23,281 bases of DNA from Alphaproteobacteria bacterium (GCA_029937205.1 JAPYQV010000001.1:1-23281), one strand, 5' to 3'. Positions 8,375 to 15,627 are shown, counted from the first letter of the stretch. The notes: generated by a model not told the origin, from the letters alone. Program-made: numbers and translations.

Positions 8375-9081
8375 TGTGGTGCCTCCAAGCCCGCCTGATC
8401 GCAAAGAAAATCGACATTGCCATGCAGCCAAAGGAAAGAGGCGGGAAACAGGGGTGTGATCTCGTGGCGCAACAATTGCTTCATGACGTCTCGTTTTCGG
8501 GCGCCTGAAACCAGCGCCAAGATGTGCTTGGATTGAAGAATATCAGCCATGCCGATGGTGAGGCCATGGCTGAGCGAGGCGTCACGCCCGGCCAGCATGG
8601 GGTGATTTTTAGAGGATTCCGCGAGCTTCGCAACATGACATCCGGGCTGAAGCACATCCGCCGGCTCGTTGAGGGCGAGATGGCCGTTCAGACCGACGCC
8701 GAGCAGGCAAAGATCAATCGGTCCAATTTCTGCCAGGCGCTGTTGCAACGCCGCGCATTCCGCTGGCAAATCCTCCGCCGCGCTGTTGAGCGAATAATAA
8801 CGATCCGGCGGCAGGTTTAGCGGGCCGATCAGATGGCGTTGCAAATAGGCTTCGCAGCTTGCGGCGTCGTCCATCGCGAGACCAGCCCATTCGTCGAGCT
8901 TCAATACACGCAGTTGTGCGCCCATTTGCTTGTCCGCCGCAAACAGCTCGTAGGCCCGGGTCGGGCTGCCGCCGCTCGCCGCGCAGAACAGCAACGCCGG
9001 CTTCCGCCGTACGGCCTCGGTCATGAGAGCGGCGGCGTGCCGGCTCGTGGCCTCGTAATCGTCGCAAACGGTAAAACGCAT
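8371..9081 (-). CDS. Galactosamine/glucosamine-6-phosphate deaminase-like protein (AgaI/NagB family)
   Basis: A 236-aa protein of the NagB/SugarP-isomerase fold, which converts an amino-sugar 6-phosphate to a keto-sugar phosphate plus ammonia. Family marks are the phosphate loop ASGGSPTRAY (residues 35-44), LDEWAGL (Asp63, the general-base position) and the lid motif GVGLNGHLALNEPAD (128-142; His134, Glu139), plus LTIGMADIL and PASFLWLHGNVD near the end. E. coli NagB has Asp where this protein has Asn132. The Asn, the CEAYLQRH...IDLCLLG layout and the FLWLH ending recall AgaI-type galactosamine-6-phosphate isomerases (from memory, not an alignment run). It starts nine bases after the Gfo/Idh stop and overlaps the ROK kinase start by ATGA. 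Confidence 0.87.
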   Translation of the reverse strand: MRFTVCDDYEATSRHAAALMTEAVRRKPALLFCAASGGSPTRAYELFAADKQMGAQLRVLKLDEWAGLAMDDAASCEAYLQRHLIGPLNLPPDRYYSLNSAAEDLPAECAALQQRLAEIGPIDLCLLGVGLNGHLALNEPADVLQPGCHVAKLAESSKNHPMLAGRDASLSHGLTIGMADILQSKHILALVSGARKRDVMKQLLRHEITPLFPASFLWLHGNVDFLCDQAGLEAPQ

Positions 9082-9090
9082 GGCCAGTGG

Positions 9091-10173
9091 CTATTCCTTA
9101 CCCCAGAGATCCCACGGCTTGGCTGCGTCACTATGGAAGGGCAGCATTACCTTGCGGCCCTCGCGCGCCGATTCATACGCGGCAAAAAGGACCTCCATCA
9201 CCGCGCGTGCGTCGCGCCCGGTAACGATCGGTTCCTTGTCATTCTGCACGCAATCGACGAAATGATCGAACTCGCCCCAGAAGCCGTAATTCCACTCTTC
9301 CTCATAGATGGTGAACGTCCAGCCCTGGGTGGCGCCACCTTTTTCGACGGCATATTCGTAGCCCGGCCGGCTATAGGTGACCACTGAGTTGCCCTGCAGT
9401 AAATTGGCGTAGCAGACGCCTTCCGTGCCGTGCACCTCAGCCCTGTCATCCATACCGCCGCCTTTGGTCCAACTGGTCTCGTTTAGGAAGGTGCAGCCAT
9501 TCTCGAATTCGAGGATCAGGAGGGCATTGTCTTCGGCTTTGGTCTTGTCGCTGTGCAGTTGGGTTGAGAGCTGCGCATAGACCGATGTGATCTTTGGCCG
9601 GCCCAGCATCCAGCGCGAAAATTCGATGCCGTGGCAGCCCATATCGACCAGCACACCGTCGCCGGATTGCTCGACATCCCAGAAATGCGGCGCATGCGGG
9701 CCGTCATGGGTCTCGGATTGCTTGACCAGGGTCGGTTGACCCAAAGCGCCGGAGTCGAGCAATTCCTTCATGCGGCCATATTTAGGCGAGAAGCAGAGCT
9801 CCTCGGCATACATGAACTTCACCCCCGCCGTGTCGCAGGCCTCGATCATGCGGTCGGCTTCGGCCAGGCTCAGACACATGGGATTTTCCAACACCACATG
9901 CTTGCCGGCCGCCGCCGTGTCGCAGACGAGCGTGCAATGGGTGTTATTCGGCGTGCCGATCACCACCATGTCGATCTCGTCGAGCTCCAGCATTTGGCGG
10001 TAATCTGTGAAATGGTAGGGGACGGCATAATCGCCGGCAAATCCCTCGGCATGGCCCGGCGTCGGCGAGGCGACGCCGATCAAGCGTGCATTTTGGTTGC
10101 GCTCGAGCGCGCGGGCGTGAATGACGCTAATAAACTACGAGCCGATAAAGCCCACACCGACCGGTTTGTTCAT
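9091..10173 (-). pseudogene. Gfo/Idh/MocA-family oxidoreductase with in-frame amber codon 13
   Basis: From the ATG at 10173 (GGAGA ribosome site upstream) the frame reads MNKPVGVGFIGS, then TAG at 10135-10137, then FISVIHARALERNQNARLIG and on without a break to a TAG stop at 9091. The N-terminal GVGFIGS..F.S..HA is the expected Rossmann dinucleotide loop, so the TAG interrupts the true reading frame. TCG to TAG is a one-base change and Ser would be natural there. Downstream, VIGTPNNTHCTL, the GKHVVLENPMCL motif (the usual EKP Lys-Pro is here ENP) and YAEELCFSPKYGRM are typical of the family, which oxidises sugars, inositols or similar alcohols with NAD(P). Read through, the protein is 360 aa. 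It is the first gene of the leftward operon. A TTG at 10083 opens the remaining frame but would omit the cofactor loop. Confidence 0.85.
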
Positions 10174-10201
10174 TTTTAATGTCTCCATTTTGCGGCACCA
10201 T

Positions 10202-10207
10202 GTTATA
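10202..10207 (-). promoter_or_regulatory. Possible -10 element of the leftward operon
   Basis: On the reverse strand this reads TATAAC, five of six bases of the -10 consensus, giving a 5' leader of about 20 bases before the ATG at 10173. No convincing -35 hexamer is found 16-18 bases further upstream. It lies in the 121-base divergent gap shared with the cysteine hydrolase gene. Confidence 0.3.
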
Positions 10208-10221
10208 GCCGCTTGTGCCCG

Positions 10222-10240
10222 GCGCTGCACGCTTCAGCGC
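10222..10240. repeat. Inverted repeat in divergent intergenic region (6-bp arms)
   Basis: GCGCTG (10222-10227) and CAGCGC (10235-10240) form perfect six-base arms around a seven-base spacer, midway between the divergent oxidoreductase and cysteine hydrolase genes. It could be an operator for a regulator of both units. In GC-rich DNA a repeat this short can occur by chance. Confidence 0.3.
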
Positions 10241-10294
10241 GTTTGTCCGCGCCCTTTGACACGGCTAGACTGAAACCCTGGAAGGGAGACCGTC

Positions 10295-11002
10295 ATGGCG
10301 AGAGTTGCGAACAACAAGGAAGGCTGGCGCGCTTGGCATACCATTGTCAGTATTCCGAAATTCCCGGTGCGGCCGGAGACGACCGCTTTGATCGTCATCG
10401 ATATCACCTATCAGCAAGCCTCACGCGATTACGGCAATTGCCGGCGCGTTATCGAGGCGGGCCTCGGCGACGATCTGCAATATTATCTGGATCGCATGGA
10501 CACCACGGTGATGCCGGCAGTGAACCGGCTCACCGCCGGCTTTCGCGCGCTCGGCGCACCGGTCATATACACCCGCTGCGCTTCGCTGCGGGGCGACGGC
10601 TCCGATCAAACCTGGCGCCATCGTGCCTTCGGCCTCGCCATCGACGCCAACGATGCGGAGGCGCAGATCATGGACGAGGTGGCGCCCGAGCCCGGCGATA
10701 TCGTGCTCGTCAAAACCGGCTCGAGCACCTTCACGTCGACCAATTGTGAGCATCTGCTGCACACCATGGGCATCACCACCATCGTCGTGACCGGCATCTA
10801 CACCAATAGCTGCGTGGAGGGGACGATCCGCGTCGGCGGCGATCTCGATTTCCGCTGCCTGATGGCCGAGGACGCCTGCGCCGCCATGTCGCCGAGTGGC
10901 CATGCCAACGCCATCGAATATCTCGACGGCAATTTCTGCCACGTTAAGTCGTCGGACGAAATTTTAGGCTTGATGCGGCAGGAAAGCGCGGCGGCGGAAT
11001 AG
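10295..11002 (+). CDS. Isochorismatase-fold cysteine hydrolase (amidohydrolase)
   Basis: A 235-aa cytoplasmic hydrolase. The Asp-Lys-Cys triad of the family is visible: Asp36 in ALIVIDI, Lys140 in VLVKTGSSTF and Cys173 in VTGIYTNSCVEGT. Members with this triad hydrolyse C-N bonds in compounds such as N-carbamoylsarcosine, biuret, ureidoacrylate, nicotinamide or maleamate; the substrate here is not evident. The 30-residue N-terminal extension before the first strand resembles the carbamoylsarcosine/ureidoacrylate amidase group, but this is a weak hint. The ATG at 10295 has an excellent ribosome site (GGAAGGGAG, six bases spacing). The gene is divergent from the leftward operon and ends seven bases before the convergent Rieske ferredoxin. 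Confidence 0.92.
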   Translation: MARVANNKEGWRAWHTIVSIPKFPVRPETTALIVIDITYQQASRDYGNCRRVIEAGLGDDLQYYLDRMDTTVMPAVNRLTAGFRALGAPVIYTRCASLRGDGSDQTWRHRAFGLAIDANDAEAQIMDEVAPEPGDIVLVKTGSSTFTSTNCEHLLHTMGITTIVVTGIYTNSCVEGTIRVGGDLDFRCLMAEDACAAMSPSGHANAIEYLDGNFCHVKSSDEILGLMRQESAAAE

Positions 11003-11009
11003 TAATTTC

Positions 11010-11321
11010 TCAGTCGCCAGCGGGTTCCACAAAAATAGCACCAATTTTGATCGTCACCGGATAGCTGCGGATCGGAATCGCGCACGGCGGGACGGTGGGA
11101 AGGCCGGTAGCGATTTCGAAGCAGCCGGCGTGGAACGGGCATTCGATCCACTCGCCGTCGATCTCGCCTTCCGAGAGCGACGCCTCGCCGTGCGTGCAGG
11201 TGTCGTCCGTGACGAAAAACTTTCCATCGAGATTATAGACGGCGAGGGGGACATGATTTGGTGGATCAACGCGCAGAATTTCTCCCGCGGCCACATCTTC
11301 CGTGCGGCATAAATTAAGCAT
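11010..11321 (-). CDS. Rieske-type [2Fe-2S] ferredoxin
   Basis: A 103-aa soluble electron carrier. The cluster ligands are Cys42 and His44 (CTHGEASLSEG) and Cys61 and His64 (ECPFHAGCF), a CxH-x16-CxxH spacing typical of ferredoxin components of ring-hydroxylating oxygenases. It has no membrane segment, so it is not a cytochrome bc1 Rieske protein. It is the third gene of the leftward set that begins with the Rieske oxygenase at 12909, separated by 26 bases from the 113-aa protein gene. It probably passes electrons to that oxygenase and perhaps also to the paralogue at 21682. No flavin ferredoxin reductase gene is in the window, so the upstream electron donor must be encoded elsewhere. Confidence 0.95.
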   Translation of the reverse strand: MLNLCRTEDVAAGEILRVDPPNHVPLAVYNLDGKFFVTDDTCTHGEASLSEGEIDGEWIECPFHAGCFEIATGLPTVPPCAIPIRSYPVTIKIGAIFVEPAGD

Positions 11322-11347
11322 GGTGGTGAATTATCCTTACGTGTCTG

Positions 11348-11689
11348 TTAGCCGGTCTCCGCGCCATGCACGGCGACGAAGCGTTCTTCGTCGAAACTGT
11401 GCGGCACGTTCGGATCGCCCCGGTAAAGCTCGATATGGGGCGCCACTTCGGCCAGGGCAAGAGAGATATAAAACAGGCGCTGGGACTCCGGCGGCAAATC
11501 GTCCAGCGGAAATTCGTCGACATGGGCCAATATTTGCGGCAAATGCGGCACCACCGCATCGTAAAATTCCTGCAATGTCTCGGTGCTGGAGTTTCGCCGC
11601 TTGGCCTGGCGCGCGTCCTGGGTCGGCAGGCCCCATGCCTCGGCCAGCGGCTCCAGCGCTTCGAATCCCTTCGGCAAATTGGTGCTCAT
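11348..11689 (-). CDS. Small conserved-looking protein of unknown function between Rieske oxygenase and ferredoxin
   Basis: A 113-aa acidic protein with no motif I recognise. It is predicted mostly helical: residues about 37-60 (TETLQEFYDAVVPHLPQILA) and 68-90 (ESQRLFYISLALAEVAPHIE) could form two amphipathic helices separated by a Pro/Asp-rich turn (FPLDDLPPE). There is no signal peptide, no membrane segment and only one candidate metal ligand cluster (His49, His56, His85, His97 are scattered). The ATG has a GGAA-type ribosome site. It lies 14 bases after the oxygenase stop and 26 bases before the ferredoxin start, so it is in the same operon. Its place suggests an accessory or small subunit of the oxygenase system, but it does not resemble the SnoaL-fold beta subunit. 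Confidence 0.8.
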   Translation of the reverse strand: MSTNLPKGFEALEPLAEAWGLPTQDARQAKRRNSSTETLQEFYDAVVPHLPQILAHVDEFPLDDLPPESQRLFYISLALAEVAPHIELYRGDPNVPHSFDEERFVAVHGAETG

Positions 11690-11703
11690 AGGCTTTTCCT
11701 TTT

Positions 11704-12909
11704 CTACTCCGCCGCGTTCATGCGCTGCTCGATGACATGATAGGCGTGGCGGATCAGTATTTCCTCGTCTTGCAGGTTTATGTACCGCTTGGCGCCCGAG
11801 GCCATGGCGCGGTGGGTGTTTTCCATGGTCTGGGTATCTTCGAGCCAGGCGTTACGCTGCAGCAGCTGAGCATGTTCAAGCGCCCAGCGCTCACTGTTGG
11901 TGCGCGGCGCACGGACATAATATTTGCCTTCCCACAGCGTCTTGTTGTGGGCGAGCGGCCAGAACTGGTGGGTGAACCAAATGCCTTCCGAAATGTGCAG
12001 CAGCAAATTGGGAAAGGCGACGCTCAACTCAAATGCAAAATCGCCGCGCCCGGACGGGTTAATGCTGGGCGGTAGCATGGTGCCTTCGCCTTTGGCGACC
12101 AAGGAGCCGCGTGCGTGTTTTTGTGCAATCGCCGCAACCGGCGTCGGCGCCACGGTCATATTGAGGCAGACGCCGCAGGTGCGGTGCGGGCCAAACAGCT
12201 GGACATCCGAAAGGCCGGTGGAAAAGACATTGGGAAACGAGCCGGCATGGATGGTGGTGACGTGATAGGCCTCGGCGAAGGAATCATGGGCGATCTTCCA
12301 ATTGCAGTCGAGGGTGGTGTGATATTTGTAGCTGTGGGTTAAATCCGAATACGGAAAGCCGCCCATGTGGGCACCGTAATCGCCGAGAAAATCGCCTAAA
12401 TTTTGTGCCGGTTTTGGCGCCAGATTGACAAAGACAAAGCCCTCCCACACTTCCGTATGAACCGCCGTGAGACCATTCTCCGCCTTCTCGAAGCAGTCGT
12501 AAAAGCGCTCTTCTTCCGGCACCTGGATCAGGCCGCCATCGGCACCATAGACCCAACCATGGAAGCGGCAGGAAAGCACGGCCGCCTTGCTGTGGCCGAA
12601 CGTCTCCTCACCGGTTTCGGTCACCACCGTATTGCCGCGGTGTGAGCAAATATTATAAAAACCGCGCACCGTGCCGTCTTTGCCGCGCATGAGGATGACC
12701 GAACAATCAGCAAACGCCAGACGCTTGACCTTGTAGCTGCCCGGCTCGGCGATCTCCTCCTCGCGCGCCACATAGAGCCAAGAGGTTTTAAATATTTGCT
12801 CGATTTCACGCCGGTAATGATCTTCGGAAACACAGGATTCGGTCGGAATCAGCCCCTGCCCGAGATGGGGGTATTTTTCCGCCCAGCGATGTTGCGACAC
12901 CGTGTTCAT
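11704..12909 (-). CDS. Rieske non-haem iron oxygenase, alpha subunit (copy 1)
   Basis: A 401-aa oxygenase subunit. The Rieske centre is Cys88/His90 (ICSHRGN) and Cys114/His117 (CRFHGWVY), with a 23-residue spacer, longer than the 15-17 common in the family. The mononuclear iron site reads NWKIAHDSFAEAYHVTTIH: ligands His216 and His221, with Glu213 at the bridging position where naphthalene dioxygenase has Asp205. The third ligand is probably Asp358 in NAWLEDTQ. Such enzymes add oxygen to aromatic rings or remove N- or O-alkyl groups, including quaternary ammonium compounds. The ATG at 12909 has AGGA nine bases upstream. It heads an operon with the 113-aa protein and Rieske ferredoxin and is divergent from the alpha/beta hydrolase. 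A paralogue, colinear over 400 residues without gaps, is encoded at 20462-21682. Confidence 0.95.
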   Translation of the reverse strand: MNTVSQHRWAEKYPHLGQGLIPTESCVSEDHYRREIEQIFKTSWLYVAREEEIAEPGSYKVKRLAFADCSVILMRGKDGTVRGFYNICSHRGNTVVTETGEETFGHSKAAVLSCRFHGWVYGADGGLIQVPEEERFYDCFEKAENGLTAVHTEVWEGFVFVNLAPKPAQNLGDFLGDYGAHMGGFPYSDLTHSYKYHTTLDCNWKIAHDSFAEAYHVTTIHAGSFPNVFSTGLSDVQLFGPHRTCGVCLNMTVAPTPVAAIAQKHARGSLVAKGEGTMLPPSINPSGRGDFAFELSVAFPNLLLHISEGIWFTHQFWPLAHNKTLWEGKYYVRAPRTNSERWALEHAQLLQRNAWLEDTQTMENTHRAMASGAKRYINLQDEEILIRHAYHVIEQRMNAAE

Positions 12910-12937
12910 GCGAGAGAATCCTGACGTGCTTCGTTTT

Positions 12938-12966
12938 TTGTCACTCTAGGGCGCGCAGTTTAGAGT
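12938..12966 (+). promoter_or_regulatory. Candidate sigma-70 promoter for the alpha/beta hydrolase, overlapped by an inverted repeat
   Basis: TTGTCA (12938-12943, five of six consensus) and TAGAGT (12961-12966, four of six) are spaced by 17 bases. ACTCTA (12943-12948) and TAGAGT (12961-12966) are also perfect inverted six-base arms separated by 12 bases, so a dimeric regulator could bind across the promoter. The 77-base gap also serves the divergent Rieske oxygenase operon. Predicted by eye only. Confidence 0.4.
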
Positions 12967-12986
12967 AAAACCAGAGGGGGGGAAAT

Positions 12987-13790
12987 ATGGAAATCGAAAC
13001 GATTTATACCAGTTCAAAGCCGCGCATAGCTGCCGATTGCAGAGGCACGGGAGAAACCGTTCTTTTTCTGCACGGTATCGGCGGCAACCGCACCAATTGG
13101 CATGAACAATTGACTGCCTTCGCAGCGAATTACAATGCTGTCGCCTGGGATGCGCGTGGCTATGGTTTGAGCGACAGCTATGACGGCGATCTTGATTTTG
13201 CCGATTTCATCGCCGATCTGGAGCGTCTTCTAGACCATTTGAAGGCCGATAAGGTCCATCTGGTGGGCCTCTCCATGGGCGGGCGTATCGCGGTGCATTT
13301 CTATTTTTGCTGCCCCGAACGGGTGGCGAGCCTTACTTTGGCCGATACCCATACCGGCTTTGGCGCACTTTCCCCGGCGCAGCGCCAGGAATATATCGAT
13401 TCCCGCTTGGCGCCGCTCAAGGCCGGCAAGTCAGTGGCCGATATCGCGCCGAACATTGCCGACAAACTGCTCAGCGTCCACGCCACAGCGGAAATGCGCG
13501 CCCGGCTGGTGGCCAGCATCGGCAGTTTGCGCAAGGATTGCTATATGAAGTCTCTCGCCGCCACGGTCGAGCAGGACAACGTCGGCGATTACGGCGCCAT
13601 TACCGTGCCGACCCATGTCATGGTCGGCGAGAACGACACGCTCACCACGCCGGCCATTTGCCGCGATTTGGCCGATCAGGTGCCAAATGCCGCCTACAGC
13701 ATCATCCCCCGCGCCGGCCATCTCAGCAATATCGAGAACCCGGCGGACTTCAACACGGCGGCTTTGGCATTTATTGATGCGCTAAAATAA
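12987..13790 (+). CDS. Alpha/beta hydrolase (enol-lactonase/carboxylesterase-like)
   Basis: A 267-aa cytoplasmic hydrolase with the complete catalytic triad: Ser96 in the nucleophile elbow GLSMGG, Asp217 in GENDTLT and His245 in RAGHLSN. The oxyanion loop FLHGIGGN is at residues 27-34, and AWDARGYGLSD (53-63) is the usual strand after it. The overall pattern resembles 3-oxoadipate enol-lactonase (PcaD) and related hydrolases that act after ring or C-N bond oxidation, but substrate specificity cannot be read from it. The ATG follows a G-rich ribosome site (GAGGGGGGGAAAT). It is transcribed divergently from the Rieske oxygenase operon, so the two may share regulation. It ends just before a strong hairpin at 13793. 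Confidence 0.92.
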   Translation: MEIETIYTSSKPRIAADCRGTGETVLFLHGIGGNRTNWHEQLTAFAANYNAVAWDARGYGLSDSYDGDLDFADFIADLERLLDHLKADKVHLVGLSMGGRIAVHFYFCCPERVASLTLADTHTGFGALSPAQRQEYIDSRLAPLKAGKSVADIAPNIADKLLSVHATAEMRARLVASIGSLRKDCYMKSLAATVEQDNVGDYGAITVPTHVMVGENDTLTTPAICRDLADQVPNAAYSIIPRAGHLSNIENPADFNTAALAFIDALK

Positions 13791-13792
13791 TA

Positions 13793-13818
13793 CCGGCCGG
13801 CGCATCTGCGCCGGCCGG
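13793..13818 (-). terminator. Hairpin terminator between convergent hydrolase and binding-protein genes
   Basis: A perfect 12-base inverted repeat (CCGGCCGGCGCA at 13793-13804, TGCGCCGGCCGG at 13807-13818) with a two-base centre lies in the 57-base convergent gap. On the reverse strand the stem is followed by TATTATTTTA, a U-rich tail, so it fits an intrinsic terminator for the ABC binding-protein gene. On the forward strand the tail is CTATCGTCTCG, a weaker fit, but the stem could still slow transcription of the hydrolase mRNA. Confidence 0.75.
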
Positions 13819-13847
13819 CTATCGTCTCGTATGCCTTTGGGACAGTC

Positions 13848-15398
13848 TTACTTGTTGTCCATGAAGTAAGGCATCACCCAGCCCTGCGGGATCGGCTCGA
13901 AGCTCACGCTGTCCTTGTGCACAACGGTGGTGACCGCCTGCAGCAGAGGAATGGCTTTCGATTCCGACGCCACTTTGATGTTGAAGTCCTTATAGCCCTG
14001 GATGCGCTTGTCGTAATCGGTCTCACCAAAGAGGCCGCGCACGATTTCGCCTATATCCTCGGTGCGCCAGGAACCAAACGGCAGGTCCGGGTGCATCATG
14101 TAGCCGGTGAAAATCTCCGGATCGCCGGTCGAGTTGTCCCAATTATACATGAACACTTCCGGCTGATTTTCGGTGTTGTTGAGCTCGTAATATTTGCTCA
14201 ATTCGATGACTTCCGGCGTTGCGTCGATGCCTACCTTTTTCCACATGCCCGAAATGGCACGCGCCATGTCGAAATCATTGGTGAAGGAGCCATTGGTGGT
14301 AAAGAACTTGAAGGTCACCGGATTGTCCGGGCCGTAGCCGGATTTGGCCAGCATCTCCACCGCCTTGGCCGGATCGTAAGGGAACTCGTAATCATCGACA
14401 GAACCGGAACTCCACTTCGGTACCGTCAAGGACAGCGGCGGCGCCTTGCCGTCGAACAGACGCTCCGAAATGGCATTCTTGTCGATCGCGAGATGCATGG
14501 CGGCACGGACATTATCGTCCAGCATGACGCCCTTGCTTGCGACCTGAAGATAATACACATGGGTGTAAGGCGTGATATGGCCGGTCAAGCCGTCCACTTC
14601 ATTGAGGCGGATGGCCTCGCGGATCGGCACGTTCACCGCCACATCGGCGTTGCCCGACTGAACCGCCGCCACACGCGCCGGCGCGTCGGTGATGATCTCA
14701 AAGGTCACGCGCTTGATCTTGGGCGCGCCACCCCAATAGCTGTCGTTCGCCTCCAGCACGATGCGCGAGCCGCGCTGATAATCGATCAGTTTGTAGGGGC
14801 CAGAACCCACCGGATTTTCGATGAACGCGTCATGGCCGACTTCGGTGTAATATTTTTTCGGCAAAATATAGCTGCCGAGGAAGTTCCACCATTCCTGCAC
14901 GGTCGCCATGGGGCGACCAAAATGAAGCGTCGCCGCGGTCGGTGAGGTGATCTCGAAATCCGCGATCGCGCCCCAGACGCCGGCAAAATCAATCGGATGT
15001 TCTTTGTCTGACAAGCGGTCGAAGAAGCTGAACTTGATGTCTTCCATGGTCATGTGGTCGCCATTATGGAAATAGACATCGTCGCGCATCTCAATATGCA
15101 TGGTGAGCGGATCGCCTTCGGCGTAGGCCCACTTGGTCAGCACATGAGGGATGTAACCGAGCTTGTTGTCCTGGGCGAGCGGCGCATCGAAGACCGATTT
15201 GAAGATGCCCTGGCCAGTCGGGAAATTGACGCTCGGGTCCCAACTGGTCACATCCGCCTGGAAGGCGATGACCAGATTGTCGCCCGCTGCCTTGGCCGGC
15301 GTATCCGCGCCCATGGAGACCCCGGCGGCGATAACGGCCGCCGCCGCGACGCCCGCCCCAAGGCGGGTCAGCTTTTTGAATCCTGCTAGTTTTATCAT
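13848..15398 (-). CDS. ABC transporter periplasmic substrate-binding protein (SBP_bac_5, peptide/opine/nickel class)
   Basis: A 516-aa exported solute-binding protein. The N-terminus is a Sec signal: Lys/Arg at residues 3-12, a hydrophobic Ala/Val core at about 14-29 and a likely cut after PAKA near residue 37. The mature part starts GDNLVIAFQADVTSWDPSVN, then has VYFHNGDHMTMEDIKFSF and NPVGSGPYKLIDYQRG, all standard for family 5 binding proteins. These bind di- and oligopeptides but also opines, glutathione, nickel chelates and other nitrogen compounds. The ATG at 15398 has AGGGAGAA upstream. The gene is divergent from the permease-ATPase genes, so binding protein and membrane parts are on separate transcripts. 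A hairpin at 13793-13818 ends it. Confidence 0.95.
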   Translation of the reverse strand: MIKLAGFKKLTRLGAGVAAAAVIAAGVSMGADTPAKAAGDNLVIAFQADVTSWDPSVNFPTGQGIFKSVFDAPLAQDNKLGYIPHVLTKWAYAEGDPLTMHIEMRDDVYFHNGDHMTMEDIKFSFFDRLSDKEHPIDFAGVWGAIADFEITSPTAATLHFGRPMATVQEWWNFLGSYILPKKYYTEVGHDAFIENPVGSGPYKLIDYQRGSRIVLEANDSYWGGAPKIKRVTFEIITDAPARVAAVQSGNADVAVNVPIREAIRLNEVDGLTGHITPYTHVYYLQVASKGVMLDDNVRAAMHLAIDKNAISERLFDGKAPPLSLTVPKWSSGSVDDYEFPYDPAKAVEMLAKSGYGPDNPVTFKFFTTNGSFTNDFDMARAISGMWKKVGIDATPEVIELSKYYELNNTENQPEVFMYNWDNSTGDPEIFTGYMMHPDLPFGSWRTEDIGEIVRGLFGETDYDKRIQGYKDFNIKVASESKAIPLLQAVTTVVHKDSVSFEPIPQGWVMPYFMDNK

Positions 15399-15600
15399 CT
15401 AAATGTTCTCCCTGCTTTTTTACGGAACTTGTTTTCACCCCATTAGCGCTGATGTTCCCGCCCCTTGGCCCTCGGGTCAAGGCCGATCGCGGGATAATCA
15501 GAATAGCTTTGTCCTCTGTCTCCTTGCTTGGCCGCGTTTCTTGTTCTTAACTCTCGGTTTCCTGATGCAGCGCGCCAAAATTATTTTAAGCATAAAAAAT

Positions 15601-15627
15601 CCGTAACGGCACAAATAATGCATTATT
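15601..15627. promoter_or_regulatory. Palindromes in the divergent ABC transporter control region
   Basis: Two perfect palindromes lie close together: CCGTAACGG (15601-15609, central A) and the 14-base AATAATGCATTATT (15614-15627). They fall in an AT-rich patch of the 263-base gap between the binding-protein gene (-) and the permease operon (+), 34 bases before the permease ATG. This is where a regulator acting on both directions would be expected. The rest of the gap (15399-15600) shows no gene; a 67-codon open frame at 15403-15606 has no coding character. Confidence 0.45.

Noticed and set aside
9091..10083. TTG at 10083 as the true start of the Gfo/Idh gene
   Set aside because: The codons upstream of it, back to an ATG with a good ribosome site, encode the Rossmann cofactor loop apart from one TAG, so the TTG is an internal codon.
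10256..10271. TTGACA at 10256-10261 as -35 of the cysteine hydrolase gene
   Set aside because: The hexamer is perfect, but no -10-like sequence lies 16-18 bases downstream, where the ribosome site already begins.
6435..10295. Metformin/guanylurea-type degradation genes
   Set aside because: The known system uses a paired ureohydrolase; only one canonical guanidinobutyrase-like protein is present and the hydrolase cannot be assigned, so the match is too weak.
13917..14945. 342-codon open frame on the + strand
   Set aside because: Antisense to the binding-protein gene; composition is His/Arg/Val-rich without structure.
15403..15606. 67-codon frame in the ABC divergent gap
   Set aside because: No ribosome site, no family resemblance, and it overlaps the expected promoter region.
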